Assembly (NCBI RefSeq): GCF_016801025.1
Contig: NZ_CP068983.1
Location: 3,836,501 to 3,900,500, forward strand
Reading direction: 5' to 3'
Length of the DNA stretch: 64,000 nucleotides
Origin: Paradevosia shaoguanensis
Lineage (GTDB): Bacteria; Pseudomonadota; Alphaproteobacteria; Rhizobiales; Devosiaceae
How positions within the stretch are numbered: the first letter of the stretch is position 1; every line of letters begins with the position of its first letter. Below are positions 46,618 to 56,783 of this stretch, piece by piece. The notes below the pieces were generated by a model. The model ran no database searches and had not been told where the DNA came from. It saw nothing but the letters and a program-made list of their open reading frames with translations. Made by a program: the position numbers and the translations under genes.

Positions 46618-46932
46618 GTGCAGCTAGCGTCAATGAACCGTGCCCTGTGGGCGCGCGCGCCAAAAATGGGATTGGCGCTGTTTCTTGCCTGTCTCTTGAC
46701 CGCCTGCAGTTCGACGCCTTCGGCGCCGTCGCTAGCAATATTCGGTTCCTATTTCCCAGCCTGGATCGTCTGTGCCGTATTGGGCGTGATTGTCGCCGTC
46801 GTTATTCGTCAGGTGCTGATCATCGTCGATATCGACGGATATTTGCCTGTGCCGCTGCTGGTCTACCTGGCCATGGCCATCGCCTCGGGAATTGGCTTCT
46901 GGTTCCTCTGGTTCGGGGGGATTCCGCAATGA
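46618..46932 (+). CDS. YtcA-family small membrane lipoprotein
   Basis: 104 residues. A signal with LTAC lipobox precedes two membrane segments ([20 protein letters not shown] and [20 protein letters not shown]). The [12 protein letters not shown] segment is the YtcA/DUF1656-like pattern found beside HlyD/FUSC efflux genes. The start is GTG 46618 with GGAG 7 bases upstream; ATG 46633 is also possible. It overlaps the HlyD gene by 4 bases. Confidence 0.75.
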   Translation: MQLASMNRALWARAPKMGLALFLACLLTACSSTPSAPSLAIFGSYFPAWIVCAVLGVIVAVVIRQVLIIVDIDGYLPVPLLVYLAMAIASGIGFWFLWFGGIPQ

Positions 46933-47993
46933 AGGGCGAGAACACCATTCCGCGGTTGATCGGCCTGCTCATCGCCATAATTAGCATCGGCGCGGCCGCT
47001 ATCGGCACTTATTTCGTGCTCAACGAGATCAATCGCAGCCCGCGTACGGATGTAGCGGAGATCTCGGCGCCAACCATCCAGGTCTCGGCGACCGTCCCTG
47101 GCCGGATCGTCTCGATCGCCGTGAGCAACAATGCTGCGGTAAAGAAGGGCGACGTGCTGTTCCAGATCGACCCCGAGCCCTACCAGTTGCGGCTCAACCA
47201 GGCGCAGGCCGAACTGCGCGCGGCCGAATCTGAAGTCGCGCAGGGCGGACGGAACATCGCAACCGCCCAATCCAACGCCGATGTCGCCGCCAAGCAGATC
47301 GAGCGCGCCAAGTTCAATGCCGAGCTTGCGCGACAGACCCTCGAACGCCTCGAACCGCTGCTGCCCAAGGGCTACGTCACCGCCCAGCAGGTCGATCAGG
47401 CCCGCACTGCCTATAGCGACGCTCAGGTGAGCCTCGACCAGGCCCTGCAGCAATCGGAGGGCGCCACGCAGGTCATCGGCACGCTCGATACGCGCAAGGC
47501 ACAGGTCGAAGTGGCGGAAGCGGCCGTGGCGCTTGCCCAGCGCGACCTCGACAACACCACCGTCCGCGCGCCGTTCGACGGCAAGGTGACGGGCCTCGAA
47601 ATGGCGCCGGGCAATTATGTGCTGACGGCGCAATCTGTCTTTACCCTCATCGATACGTCGCGCTGGGAAGCCGTCGCCTTCTTCCGCGAAACGGAACTCG
47701 ATGCCATCCGCCTCGGCAGCAGGGCGGACGTCTTCGTGATGGCGGATCGTTCGCGCCGTATCGAGGGTACCGTGGAGAGCATCGGCTGGGGCGTGCGTTC
47801 TGAGGAATCGGCCAACATTCTCGGGCTGCCCGTGGTGTCGAGCTCGCTCAACTGGGTGAAGGTCGCCAAGCGCTTCCCGGTCTACATCCATCTCGAAGAG
47901 CCGCCGGCGGAGCTGATGCGCATCGGCTCGACCGCTATCGTGATCGTGGGTGAACTGCCGGACGATGCCGATGCTGTACCGGCCAGCCACTAG
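46929..47993 (+). CDS. HlyD/EmrA-family membrane fusion protein
   Basis: 354 residues. One membrane helix (about 8-32), a lipoyl domain (ISAPTIQVSATVPGRIVSIA and VKKGDVLFQIDPEPYQ), a long coiled coil (about 88-205), the second lipoyl half (NTTVRAPFDGKVTGLEMAPG) and a beta-barrel. It is the periplasmic adaptor that joins the inner membrane pump to the outer membrane channel. Similar to MdtN/AaeA, which serve FUSC pumps. Translation is coupled to both neighbours by overlaps. Confidence 0.9.
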   Translation: MKGENTIPRLIGLLIAIISIGAAAIGTYFVLNEINRSPRTDVAEISAPTIQVSATVPGRIVSIAVSNNAAVKKGDVLFQIDPEPYQLRLNQAQAELRAAESEVAQGGRNIATAQSNADVAAKQIERAKFNAELARQTLERLEPLLPKGYVTAQQVDQARTAYSDAQVSLDQALQQSEGATQVIGTLDTRKAQVEVAEAAVALAQRDLDNTTVRAPFDGKVTGLEMAPGNYVLTAQSVFTLIDTSRWEAVAFFRETELDAIRLGSRADVFVMADRSRRIEGTVESIGWGVRSEESANILGLPVVSSSLNWVKVAKRFPVYIHLEEPPAELMRIGSTAIVIVGELPDDADAVPASH

Positions 47994-49995
47994 ACCGAGC
48001 CTGCTGCGCACTGTCTGGGACGAGCTCCAGCCCTATCCGGGCCGGCTCGATCTCTCGGTGCGCATGGCCGTGCTCTGCGTGCTGGTAGTCGTCGTGGCCA
48101 TGGCCAACAAGGTGCCGGAAGCCGCGCTCTCCTGTTACCTCATCTTCTTTGCCTCCAAGGACAATTCCGGCTCGGGCATCATCATCGGCCTCGGTCTCAT
48201 CTTCGCAGCCTCGGTCGGCATCATGCTGGGCGTGCTGTTTCTCATGATTTCGGCCGGGTCGCCCTTCATGCGGCTGGCCTTCATCGCCGCCTTCACCTTC
48301 GGAGGCATGTATTTCTCGCAGGCAACGCGGCTCGGCCCGATGGCGGGCACGGTAGGCTTCGTCTTCGCCTTCGTGATGACGCTCTACGACATCATCCCCA
48401 TCGCCGAAATCCTCACGCGCGCGCTGACCTGGATGTGGGTCGTCGTTTTCTTCCCGATGTTCTTCCTCGTACTGATCAACGTGGTGGCGCCGAGAAGTCC
48501 CGCGCGGCTGCTGCGCGAGATATTGGCAAACCGCTTCAATGCTGCCGCCGACCTTGTGGCCGGCGTCGAGGGGGCCGAAAAGCGCGCGCAAACGCTGTTG
48601 GGCGAGGGGAACGAAAAGGCCTCCACCTACCAGCGCATGGCCCGCCTTCTTTCGCTGGCGACCAAGACCGACAACGCTAGGTCCGGCAGGCTGATCGACC
48701 TGAGCTACCGTATGTTGGCGCTCTCGCTGGTTCGGACGCAGGAAGGCAGGGAGCCCCAGCCCGAGCTTGCGGCTCGCCTCCATGGCTATGCCGAAGCGGT
48801 CAGCGACAAGCGGCTGGTCGAGAGGCCGATGGCGGTGCTCGGCGCGCGGGACGAACTGACCGAACTCATCGACGAGACCGGCATAGCGCTTTCACCCGCC
48901 TACGTCCCGGCTATGGTCGAAACGGAGCCCGGCGAGCCGCTTCTGGCCCCCGATGCCTTCCATAACTCGCGCTACACCCAGTTTGCGCTCAAGACGCTGC
49001 TCGCGGTGATGATTTGCTACATCGCCTACACCGCGCTCGACTGGTTCGAGATCCATACCGCGATGATCACCTGCTTCTACGTGGCGCTCGGCACGACGGG
49101 CGAGACGATGCACAAGCTGACGCTGCGCATCGTCGGCTGCCTCATCGGTGCGGCCATGGGCGTGGGCGCCATCATCTTCCTCATGCCGCACATGACCGAT
49201 ATCGGCCATCTCGTGTTGCTGATCGGGGCAGGGAGCTTCATTGCGGCGTGGATATCCAACGGTTCCGAGCGCATCTCCTATATGGGCTGGCAGGCGGCGC
49301 TGGCGTTCTTCCTCTGCACGCTGGGCGGGTTCGGACCGGTTTTCGATATCGGCGTGGCCACCAACCGCATCATCGGAATCATCTTCGGCAACATCGTCGT
49401 CAGCGTGATTTTCTCGACCATTTGGCCGGTCAGCATTGGCGGAAATGTCCGCAAGGCGCTGGCCGGCGCAATCGATGTTCTCGCCTCGGCATTGCGCGGA
49501 AAGCCGCTGACTACGCATCGAGCGAGTGCTTTCTACATGTCGGCGCGCGAAGCAGACCGTGGAAGCGAGCTGCTAGAGTTCGAATCCGAACGCGTTCGCA
49601 AAAGCGAGATTACGTCGGGCGAAGCCGATATCTTGCTTAGTGAAATCAAAGCACTATCAGCGCCTGTTCTCGTGTTGGCTTCAGAGAGCCAGAGTCTCAG
49701 AGGCGTCCCCAGGTATGTAAAAGCTGCAACGGTTCGCTTTGAAAGTGCTGTGGCGCAGTGGCTGGATAACCGGGCTTCCGATATAAAGAACGGGCATTGG
49801 GCGGACCGGACGCGGCCATGGGACGGCAGCGTCAAGACTGTCGAGATCGCGTTCGCGCGGGCGCAGCGGCAGGCCGCGGACCAGGGCAGGAGACTGCCGG
49901 CGGCAGTTCGCAAGGAAATGGCAGCGCGGTTGCGGCTCTATCGACAGATGGACGCTCGGATCGCGCAAATGGCAGCGAATGTAAGGGTTGCGTGA
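47965..49995 (+). CDS. FUSC-family inner membrane transporter (aromatic acid exporter type)
   Basis: 676 residues. Two blocks of about five membrane helices (about 33-175 and 345-500) are separated by a cytosolic helical region, and a C-terminal helical domain follows (about 510-676). Family marks: VPEAALSCYLIFFASKDN, MITCFYVALGTTGETMHK, LRIVGCLIGAAMG. FUSC pumps such as AaeB and MdtO export aromatic acids and other organic anions. The exact substrate is unknown. The start is uncertain among ATG 47965 and ATG 47971; both overlap the HlyD gene. Confidence 0.88.
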   Translation: MPMLYRPATRPSLLRTVWDELQPYPGRLDLSVRMAVLCVLVVVVAMANKVPEAALSCYLIFFASKDNSGSGIIIGLGLIFAASVGIMLGVLFLMISAGSPFMRLAFIAAFTFGGMYFSQATRLGPMAGTVGFVFAFVMTLYDIIPIAEILTRALTWMWVVVFFPMFFLVLINVVAPRSPARLLREILANRFNAAADLVAGVEGAEKRAQTLLGEGNEKASTYQRMARLLSLATKTDNARSGRLIDLSYRMLALSLVRTQEGREPQPELAARLHGYAEAVSDKRLVERPMAVLGARDELTELIDETGIALSPAYVPAMVETEPGEPLLAPDAFHNSRYTQFALKTLLAVMICYIAYTALDWFEIHTAMITCFYVALGTTGETMHKLTLRIVGCLIGAAMGVGAIIFLMPHMTDIGHLVLLIGAGSFIAAWISNGSERISYMGWQAALAFFLCTLGGFGPVFDIGVATNRIIGIIFGNIVVSVIFSTIWPVSIGGNVRKALAGAIDVLASALRGKPLTTHRASAFYMSAREADRGSELLEFESERVRKSEITSGEADILLSEIKALSAPVLVLASESQSLRGVPRYVKAATVRFESAVAQWLDNRASDIKNGHWADRTRPWDGSVKTVEIAFARAQRQAADQGRRLPAAVRKEMAARLRLYRQMDARIAQMAANVRVA

Positions 49996-49996
49996 C

Positions 49997-51559
49997 ATGG
50001 CGTTAGGGCTTGAGGGCAAGCGCGTGGGGAGACTGCGGGTATTCGGTCGCGTCCTCGCGGCCACGGCAATGGCATCCCTGTTTCTCGCGGGCTGCACCTC
50101 GTCGGCCATGAAGTTCGCGCCGGCCAGCGCGCAAACCCCGTTCCAGACACCCGGCCACCAGACCCAGACTGCGGCCGGCGCGCCCGACTACGGGCTGGCG
50201 CAGGATGCCTCGATGCCGATCACCATCGCGGCCCCGCAACTGGATGCCAGGCACAACTACACTCTGCCCGAACTCATCGACATCGCGCAGCTCAGCAACC
50301 CGGTGACCCGCGCAAGCTGGGAGCGCGCCCGACAGGCAGCCTTGGCTATTGGCGTGACGGAGGCGGCCTATTTGCCGTCGTTGTCTGCCAACGTGCTGGC
50401 AGGCGTGCAGCAGACGTCCACCACTGCACCGGGCATCAACGGCGCTTTGATCCAGGTGCCGCCGGGCACGCTGACCACGACGGGCGGGCAGGTAGTCCCT
50501 GCCGTGACCGTTCAGTGGCTGCTCTTCGATTTCGGTGGCCGCGATGCTGCCAACGCCGCGGCGAAGGATCTCTCCTACGCCGCCAACGTCACCTTCAACG
50601 GCACGCACCAGAAGCTGATCTTCGACGTCAGCAGCGCCTATTTCAGCCTGTCTTCAGCGCGCGTGCAGCTTCAGATCGCCCGCGAAACGCTCGCCAACAG
50701 CCAGACGGTGCTCTCAGCCGCTGAGGCGCGGCTCAAGACCGGCGTGGCCACCACCATCGAGGTTGCGCAGGCCAAGCAGGCCGTTGCCCAGGCCCAGTTC
50801 GGCCTCACGCAGTCCCAGGGTCACGAGCGCAGCGCCTACCTCGCTTTGCTGCAGGCCATGGGCGTATCGCCCACGATCAAGATCCGCGTGCAGGACGCGA
50901 GCGGCCGTCGCCTGCCGCGCGCCGTGCCCCAGGATCTCAACCGCCTCATCGAAGCATCGCTGCAGCGGCGCCCGGACGTGCAGGCGGCTTTCGCCAAGTT
51001 CCGTGCGGACCAGAAGGGCATCGCCGCCGCTCGCGCCGAATTCCTGCCCAAGGTGGCGCTGACCGGCAGCGTCAATCGCCTGATCGGCTCGTTCGAAGTG
51101 GACGACAGCCGTTTCGGCGAGGTCGCGCATCTGAGCGCCAATCAGCCTAACGCCAACCTGTTGGTCGGCATCACCATGCCGATCTTCGATGGCGGCCTGC
51201 GCGATGCGCGGCTACAGGCGGCTATGGCGCAGGCCGCCGCTTCCGAACAGGATTTGGCGGCACTGCAGAACTCGGCTGCCCAGCAGATCGTGGTAGCCTA
51301 CGACCTCCTGCGCACCAGCCTTTCCGGCTACGCCGCAGCCACCGAGCTCACCAACGCCGCTCAGACCACCTATGACGCGGCGCTCGACTACTACAAGAAC
51401 GGGCTCGGCACGCTGGCCGACGTCAGCGTGGCACAGACAGGCCTGCTTCAGGCGCGCCTCTCCAAGGCAACCGCTCACAGCGACTCGCTGGTCGCCGCAG
51501 CGACCATCGCCTTTGCCACCGGTACGTTGACCAATCGCTCCTCGCCCGGTGCCCTCTAG
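49997..51559 (+). CDS. TolC-like outer membrane efflux protein
   Basis: 520 residues. A lipoprotein signal with LAGC (Cys33), then two OEP repeats: LPELIDIAQLSNPVTRASWE, FDFGGRDAANAAAKDL, and LLVGITMPIFDGGLRDARLQ with LQNSAAQQIVVAYDLLRTS. It forms the outer membrane duct of the tripartite pump. It starts directly after the FUSC gene and ends on the convergent hydrolase gene (4-base overlap). Confidence 0.9.
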   Translation: MALGLEGKRVGRLRVFGRVLAATAMASLFLAGCTSSAMKFAPASAQTPFQTPGHQTQTAAGAPDYGLAQDASMPITIAAPQLDARHNYTLPELIDIAQLSNPVTRASWERARQAALAIGVTEAAYLPSLSANVLAGVQQTSTTAPGINGALIQVPPGTLTTTGGQVVPAVTVQWLLFDFGGRDAANAAAKDLSYAANVTFNGTHQKLIFDVSSAYFSLSSARVQLQIARETLANSQTVLSAAEARLKTGVATTIEVAQAKQAVAQAQFGLTQSQGHERSAYLALLQAMGVSPTIKIRVQDASGRRLPRAVPQDLNRLIEASLQRRPDVQAAFAKFRADQKGIAAARAEFLPKVALTGSVNRLIGSFEVDDSRFGEVAHLSANQPNANLLVGITMPIFDGGLRDARLQAAMAQAAASEQDLAALQNSAAQQIVVAYDLLRTSLSGYAAATELTNAAQTTYDAALDYYKNGLGTLADVSVAQTGLLQARLSKATAHSDSLVAAATIAFATGTLTNRSSPGAL

Positions 51560-52497
51560 GCCGGAACGTAGGCCGCCGCCCAGCGGAAGACTTCGCGGAA
51601 GAACGCAGTGCGGGCTGGTTCGGCCGAAAGCGCGAGGTCGTGGATGCCACCCTCGATGCGCGCCAGCGTCACCAGTCGGCCCAGTCGCACGGATTGTTTG
51701 GCGATGTCGTTGACGTCGAGCACACTGTCAGTGCGGTTGATCGCATCATGCCAGCGGCGATCAGGGCCGCTTTCCGTTGAGGCGCAGACGAGGATCGGGC
51801 AGGGGATGGCGAGCCCCCTATGCAGTTGCGCGTGTCCCCGCCGCACTGCTCGCAGCCAGCCGGCACGGACCGGAAAACCCGCGATCGGCTTGAGGCCAAG
51901 ATCGTAGTCCCAGTTGCCACCCGTCGAAACGTGAAGGCTGCGCCCATAGTGCTCGCCGAGCTTGCCGATACGCATATGCGGAGCGATGCCGCCAAGCACA
52001 TCGACAAGCCAGGTGACGGCGGTCCGCTCGAAAAGACTGCCGTTGAAATCGAACCACGGACTGTTGCAGACCAGCGCCTCGATCGGGCAAGCCGCGCGGC
52101 GCTTGTGTGCCCAAAGGCTGGCGATGAGCCCCCCGGTAGAATGGGCCATGAGGACGAGCGTCTCTACCCCGAGCTCGCCCTTGAGAATGGCGACGGCAGC
52201 GTCAAGGTCGGCATCGTACTCCGCCAGGTCAGTGCAGTAGTTCGGCGTCTGGTGAGGCAGCAACGACCGGCCGTATTTGCGCAGGTCCAGCGCATAGAAG
52301 GCATAGCCGCGCGCTTCCCATTGCTCGGCCATGTGGGTCTGGAAGAAGTAGTCGACGAATCCGTGCACATAGAGCACGGCCCTGGCTCGCTGCGGCGCGC
52401 CGGGGCGATGTACGAGCGTGGCGACGACCGGACCTTCCTCGTCCGGCGGAAGCTCGATAATGCGCGATTCCCAATCCGGTCCGAGTATGTCGGGCAT
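51556..52497 (-). CDS. Alpha/beta hydrolase (serine hydrolase of the lysophospholipase type)
   Basis: 313 residues. RAVLYVHGFVDYFFQTHMAE gives the oxyanion HG motif, YAFYALDLRKYGRS the strand 4 region, and LMAHSTGGLIASLWA the nucleophile elbow with Ser. The acid may be in VLDVNDI and the His in GGIHDLALS. No signal peptide. The substrate is unknown; lysophospholipase-like or ester substrates are plausible from the family. ATG at 52497 lies 15 bases past the moeA stop, so it is probably read with the genes above it. Confidence 0.85.
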   Translation of the reverse strand: MPDILGPDWESRIIELPPDEEGPVVATLVHRPGAPQRARAVLYVHGFVDYFFQTHMAEQWEARGYAFYALDLRKYGRSLLPHQTPNYCTDLAEYDADLDAAVAILKGELGVETLVLMAHSTGGLIASLWAHKRRAACPIEALVCNSPWFDFNGSLFERTAVTWLVDVLGGIAPHMRIGKLGEHYGRSLHVSTGGNWDYDLGLKPIAGFPVRAGWLRAVRRGHAQLHRGLAIPCPILVCASTESGPDRRWHDAINRTDSVLDVNDIAKQSVRLGRLVTLARIEGGIHDLALSAEPARTAFFREVFRWAAAYVPA

Positions 52498-52512
52498 GCC
52501 GTTTCCCCTTAG

Positions 52513-53715
52513 CTAGAGCGGAATGACCTCGACGAGGGCGCCGGCAGGCTGTCCCGGATCATTCTCCGGCTGGATGATGAGGGCATGCGCCTGCGCAAGT
52601 GAAGAGGTATGACCGCTATCGGTCTCGGAAATCGGGCGAACTCGCGTAGCGCCTGAGCCGGCCGTCTCGATGGTAGCGCGCTGAAAATGCCTGCGCGCGG
52701 TGTTGGGCGGCAGGGGCTCGGCCAGCGGCAACACCAGACGCGGACCGAGAGGTTCGTCTTCGCCGAGCCAGCGACGCAGCGCAGGCAGCAGAAACACAGT
52801 GGCCGTAACCATGGCAGACACCGGATTGCCCGGAAGCCCGAAGATCAGCGACTTGCCGCGCGTGCCGAACATCAGCGGCTTGCCCGGCCGCATGTTGATA
52901 CGCCAGAAATCGATTTCGACGCCGAGGTCCTTGAGCACGTCCTGCACGATATCGTGGTCACCCACGCTCGCCCCGCCGCTCGTGACGACAATGTCGGCCT
53001 CCAACGCGGCCTCGAGTTTGCCGCGCAGATGGGAAAAATCGTCCCGCGCGATGCCGTGATCGGTGACGGTCTGCGCGAACGGCGACAGCAGCGGCACCAG
53101 TCCGAATGCATTCGATGCCACGATCTGGCTTGGTGCAAGCGTTGCTCCGGGCAGGACGAGCTCATCGCCCGTCGAGAGCACCGAAATAGCGGGCCGCCGC
53201 GCAACCGTGAGCGTCGGCGCATTGGCTGCGGCCGCAAGCGCCAGCGAATACGGCGTAAGCCTCGTGCCGGGTGCCAGCAACGCCTCGCCGTTCGCGAAAT
53301 CGTAGCCCATCGGGCGGATCGACTTACCCGCCTTCGGCAATTCCGAGAATGACACGCGACCTTCGGTAACGGTCGCAACCTCCTGCATCATAACGCAATT
53401 CGCGCCATCAGGAACCGGCGCGCCGGTGAAGATGCGTACGGCCTCGCCAGAGTTTAGCGCGCCCGAATAGGCGCTACCCGCCTGCGAGGTGCCGATCAGC
53501 CGCACCGATGTGCTGGCACCTTCCGCGAAATCCTCTGCGCGCACGGCATAGCCGTCCATCGCGCTGGCATTGAAGGGCGGTTGGTTGTGCCGAGCCAGAA
53601 GCGGTTCCAGCAAGACGCGGCCGTTTGCTTCCGGCAGGGCCACTATCTCAGGCTGCGGGGCGGGAATGCGCTCGAAGATCTTGGCGAGTGCGGTTTCGAC
53701 GGGAAGCAGGCTCAT
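52513..53715 (-). CDS. moeA: Molybdopterin molybdotransferase
   Basis: 400 residues. Inserts molybdate into adenylylated molybdopterin. [93 protein letters not shown] and [12 protein letters not shown] are all typical. It overlaps moaC by 4 bases. Confidence 0.96.
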   Translation of the reverse strand: MSLLPVETALAKIFERIPAPQPEIVALPEANGRVLLEPLLARHNQPPFNASAMDGYAVRAEDFAEGASTSVRLIGTSQAGSAYSGALNSGEAVRIFTGAPVPDGANCVMMQEVATVTEGRVSFSELPKAGKSIRPMGYDFANGEALLAPGTRLTPYSLALAAAANAPTLTVARRPAISVLSTGDELVLPGATLAPSQIVASNAFGLVPLLSPFAQTVTDHGIARDDFSHLRGKLEAALEADIVVTSGGASVGDHDIVQDVLKDLGVEIDFWRINMRPGKPLMFGTRGKSLIFGLPGNPVSAMVTATVFLLPALRRWLGEDEPLGPRLVLPLAEPLPPNTARRHFQRATIETAGSGATRVRPISETDSGHTSSLAQAHALIIQPENDPGQPAGALVEVIPL

Positions 53716-54188
53716 GACTCGCGCCGATAGTCCCCGGATTTGCCGCCTGTCTTCTCGACGAGCTGGACATTCGTGATGGTCATGCCGCGATCGATGGCCT
53801 TGGCCATATCGTAGAGCGTCAGCGCCGTGACGGAAGCCGCAGTCAGCGCTTCCATCTCGACGCCGGTTTGCCCCGTCGTTTCCGCGCTGGCCGTAATCAC
53901 CAATGCGACCCCTTCGCCGATGATCTCGACTTCCACCTTGGTCAGAGGAATGGGGTGGCAGAGCGGAATGAGGTCAGCGGTCTTCTTGGCCGCCATAATG
54001 CCCGCAATGCGTGCCACGGCCAGCGCATCGCCCTTCTTGAGCGCGCCTCCGATGATCGCCTCGACCGTCTCAGGCTGCGCTTCGAGCACGGCGCGGGCGA
54101 CGGCACGGCGGCGCGTGGCGTCCTTGTCGCCCACATCGACCATATGGGCCTCGCCTCGCTCGTTGAGATGGGTGAGCCCGTTCGCCAT
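53712..54188 (-). CDS. moaC: Cyclic pyranopterin monophosphate synthase
   Basis: 158 residues, standard length. [45 protein letters not shown]-type core with LCHPIPLT, and [21 protein letters not shown] with KAIDRGM. Second half of the first step in molybdenum cofactor synthesis. moaA is not in the window. The start is one base past the trpC stop. Confidence 0.96.
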   Translation of the reverse strand: MANGLTHLNERGEAHMVDVGDKDATRRRAVARAVLEAQPETVEAIIGGALKKGDALAVARIAGIMAAKKTADLIPLCHPIPLTKVEVEIIGEGVALVITASAETTGQTGVEMEALTAASVTALTLYDMAKAIDRGMTITNVQLVEKTGGKSGDYRRES

Positions 54189-54189
54189 G

Positions 54190-54996
54190 TCAGGCGACCT
54201 CGACGCCGTTGAGCAGCGACCGCGTAGCGGCAACGACATCGGCCTGCCGCATCAGGCTTTCGCCGACGAGGAACGTGCCGATATTGGCTTCGCGTTCGAG
54301 CTGTTCGACATGCTCGTGGTTGACGATGCCGCTCTCCGAAACCAGCAGCTTGCCGGCGGGAACGCCGCCGGCAAGGGTGATTGAGGTCTGCAGCGTCGTT
54401 TCGAACGTGCGCAGGTTGCGGTTGTTGATGCCGATGAACTCGGCATCCAGTATCAGCGCACGGTCGAGCTCGATCTGGTCATGCACTTCGACCAGGGCAT
54501 CCATGCCCCATTCCTGCGCGGCATCGAGAAGATATCGCGCCGTATCGTCCCCGACGGCCGCCAGGATGACGAGGATGCAGTCGGCACCCATCGCACGGGC
54601 CTCGGCCACCTGGTAGGTCTCGAAGAGGAAATCCTTGCGCAGCACCGGCAAGGTCACGGCCGAGCGCGCCTCGATGAGAAATTCCGGCGAACCCTGGAAC
54701 GAGGGGCCATCCGTCAGCACCGAAAGGCATGCCGCGCCGCCTTGCTGGTAGGCGCGGGCAATTGCCGCCGGGTTGAAGTCCGGGCGGATGAGCCCCTTGG
54801 AGGGGCTCGCCTTCTTCACCTCGGCGATCAGCGCGTATTCGCCCGCCGCCCTTTTGGCCTTGAGCGCCTTGATGAAGCCGCGTGGCGCCGGCTGGTCGTG
54901 GGCAATCGCCACCACCTCGTCCCACGGACGAGCCGCCTTGGCGGCGGCGATTTCCTCGCGCTTATAGGCTTCGATTTTCTGAAGGATATCGGTCAT
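54190..54996 (-). CDS. trpC: Indole-3-glycerol phosphate synthase
   Basis: 268 residues, TIM barrel. [20 protein letters not shown] has the catalytic Lys, then [46 protein letters not shown] and [11 protein letters not shown]. It makes indole-3-glycerol phosphate from CdRP. Not fused to trpF. Overlaps trpD by one base. Confidence 0.97.
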   Translation of the reverse strand: MTDILQKIEAYKREEIAAAKAARPWDEVVAIAHDQPAPRGFIKALKAKRAAGEYALIAEVKKASPSKGLIRPDFNPAAIARAYQQGGAACLSVLTDGPSFQGSPEFLIEARSAVTLPVLRKDFLFETYQVAEARAMGADCILVILAAVGDDTARYLLDAAQEWGMDALVEVHDQIELDRALILDAEFIGINNRNLRTFETTLQTSITLAGGVPAGKLLVSESGIVNHEHVEQLEREANIGTFLVGESLMRQADVVAATRSLLNGVEVA

Positions 54997-56012
54997 CAGG
55001 CTTGTCCGTTGGAGACGGCAATGAGTTTGTCCAGCGTCGCCCTGGCAGCGCCGGTGTCGATCTGGTGAGCCGCCAACGCGATGCCTTCGCGAATGTCCTC
55101 GACGCGGTCGGCCACGAGGAACGCCGCGGCGCTGTTGAACAGCACGATGTTGCGATAGGGCCCATGCGCGCCGTCGAGCAGGGCGCGCAGCGCCACCGCA
55201 TTGGCCTCGGGGTCACCGCCCTTGAGTTCGGCGAGCGTAGAGACCGGCAGGCCCACGTCTTCAGGCGAAATCTGGAAGGCCGTCAGGCTGCCGCCGGCAA
55301 TCTGCGCTACGCTGGTCGGGCCAGTGGTCGTGATTTCGTCGAGCCCGTCCGAGCCATGGACTACCCATGCCTTGACTGCACGGTTGGCGAGAAGTGCAGC
55401 CGCAACCGGCTCGACCCAATCCTCGGAATAAACGCCGAGCAGGTAGCGATGCACGCCGGCCGGATTGGCCTGAGGCCCCAGAAGGTTGAACATCGTCCGC
55501 GTACCCAGTTCCACGCGGGCAGGGCCGACATGCTTGAGGGCAGGGTGGTGCGACGGGGCAAACATGAAGCCGAGGCCGGTTTCGCGGATATTCTGCGCGA
55601 TCTGCTCAGGCGTGAGGTCGAGCTTGACGCCGAGAGCCTGGATGGCCTCGGCCGAGCCCGACTTGGACGAAAGCGCCCGATTGCCGTGCTTGGCCACCGG
55701 CACGCCGGCGGAAGCCACGACGAAGGCGCTTGCGGTCGAAATGTTGAGCGTGCCGGCGCCATCCCCGCCCGTGCCGACGATGTCGATCGAGCCCTCGGGC
55801 GCTTCGACCGGAATCATCTTCTCGCGCAGGATCGAAACGGCAGCGGCGATCTCGGTCACCGTCTCGCCCTTGACGCGCATGCCCATGAGGAATGCGCCGA
55901 TTTGGGAGGCCGTAGCCTCGCCGGACATGATCGAGGAAATGACGCTGCGCATTTCCTCGCCCGAAAGGTCCCGGCCTTGAGCGATCTTGTTGAGTGCGGC
56001 TTTGATATCCAC
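54996..56012 (-). CDS. trpD: Anthranilate phosphoribosyltransferase
   Basis: 338 residues from GTG 56012. Motifs: [70 protein letters not shown]. The frame is open further upstream into trpG, but GTG 56012 with GGGGGA 8 bases upstream gives the normal length and lies past the trpG stop. Confidence 0.96.
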   Translation of the reverse strand: MDIKAALNKIAQGRDLSGEEMRSVISSIMSGEATASQIGAFLMGMRVKGETVTEIAAAVSILREKMIPVEAPEGSIDIVGTGGDGAGTLNISTASAFVVASAGVPVAKHGNRALSSKSGSAEAIQALGVKLDLTPEQIAQNIRETGLGFMFAPSHHPALKHVGPARVELGTRTMFNLLGPQANPAGVHRYLLGVYSEDWVEPVAAALLANRAVKAWVVHGSDGLDEITTTGPTSVAQIAGGSLTAFQISPEDVGLPVSTLAELKGGDPEANAVALRALLDGAHGPYRNIVLFNSAAAFLVADRVEDIREGIALAAHQIDTGAARATLDKLIAVSNGQA

Positions 56013-56034
56013 GACGTTATCCCCCGTTCGTCGG

Positions 56035-56631
56035 TTAGGCGGCACGGCGGACATTGAAGTCGCGCGCGATGTTGAGAAAATTCTGCAGGAGCGCATGCCC
56101 GTTTTCCGAAGCAATGCTCTCGGGATGGAACTGCACGCCGTGAATGGGCTGCGACTTGTGCTGTAACCCCATGATGAGGCCATCCTCGGTAGTCGCGGTC
56201 ACTTCGAGCACTTGCGGCAGCGTCTCGGGTTTGACGATCAACGAGTGATAGCGGGTCGCTTCGAAGCCCGAATTGAGGCCACGGAAGATGCCCTTGCCGC
56301 CATGCGTGATGCGGCTGGTCTTGCCATGCATCAGGTGTGGCGCGCGAATGACGTCCCCGCCCATGGCCTGGCCGATGGCCTGATGCCCCAGGCACACGCC
56401 CAGTAGCGGAATGGAAGCGCCGAAACGGTCGATGACCGCAAGGCACACGCCGGCGTCGTCGGGCGTGCCGGGGCCGGGCGAGAGCACGATGGCCTCGGGC
56501 GCCAGCGCCTCGATCTCTTCGAGCGTGATCTTGTCGTTGCGGCGGACGTCGGACTGCGCGCCGAGATCGCCCAGGAACTGGACGAGGTTGTAGGTAAAGC
56601 TGTCGTAGTTATCGATGACGAGGAGTTTCAT
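56035..56631 (-). CDS. trpG: Anthranilate synthase component II (glutamine amidotransferase)
   Basis: 198 residues. Class I GATase: [43 protein letters not shown] (Cys nucleophile), and [11 protein letters not shown] (His-Glu). It supplies ammonia to TrpE. AGGAG precedes the ATG. Separate from trpE, unlike the fused TrpE(G) of Rhizobium. Confidence 0.96.
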   Translation of the reverse strand: MKLLVIDNYDSFTYNLVQFLGDLGAQSDVRRNDKITLEEIEALAPEAIVLSPGPGTPDDAGVCLAVIDRFGASIPLLGVCLGHQAIGQAMGGDVIRAPHLMHGKTSRITHGGKGIFRGLNSGFEATRYHSLIVKPETLPQVLEVTATTEDGLIMGLQHKSQPIHGVQFHPESIASENGHALLQNFLNIARDFNVRRAA

Positions 56632-56783
56632 GGTTTTTCTCCTGTCGGAACCTTAGCGCGCCGCCGGGCCGAAGCCAAAGCGCGCCTGGCTCCGAAATTC
56701 GGTTCAGGGCGAAATCGACTTATCCATGAAGCCCCGCCATCGCGGGCAAGGATGCGGGATCAGGTGATGGTCCCGTTCGATCC
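56632..56783. other. Spacer between trpE and trpG
   Basis: 152 bases. A small inverted repeat CCCGC-GATG-GCGGG lies near 56730. No leader peptide with Trp codons is seen. The 3' part carries the trpG ribosome-binding site. Confidence 0.35.
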
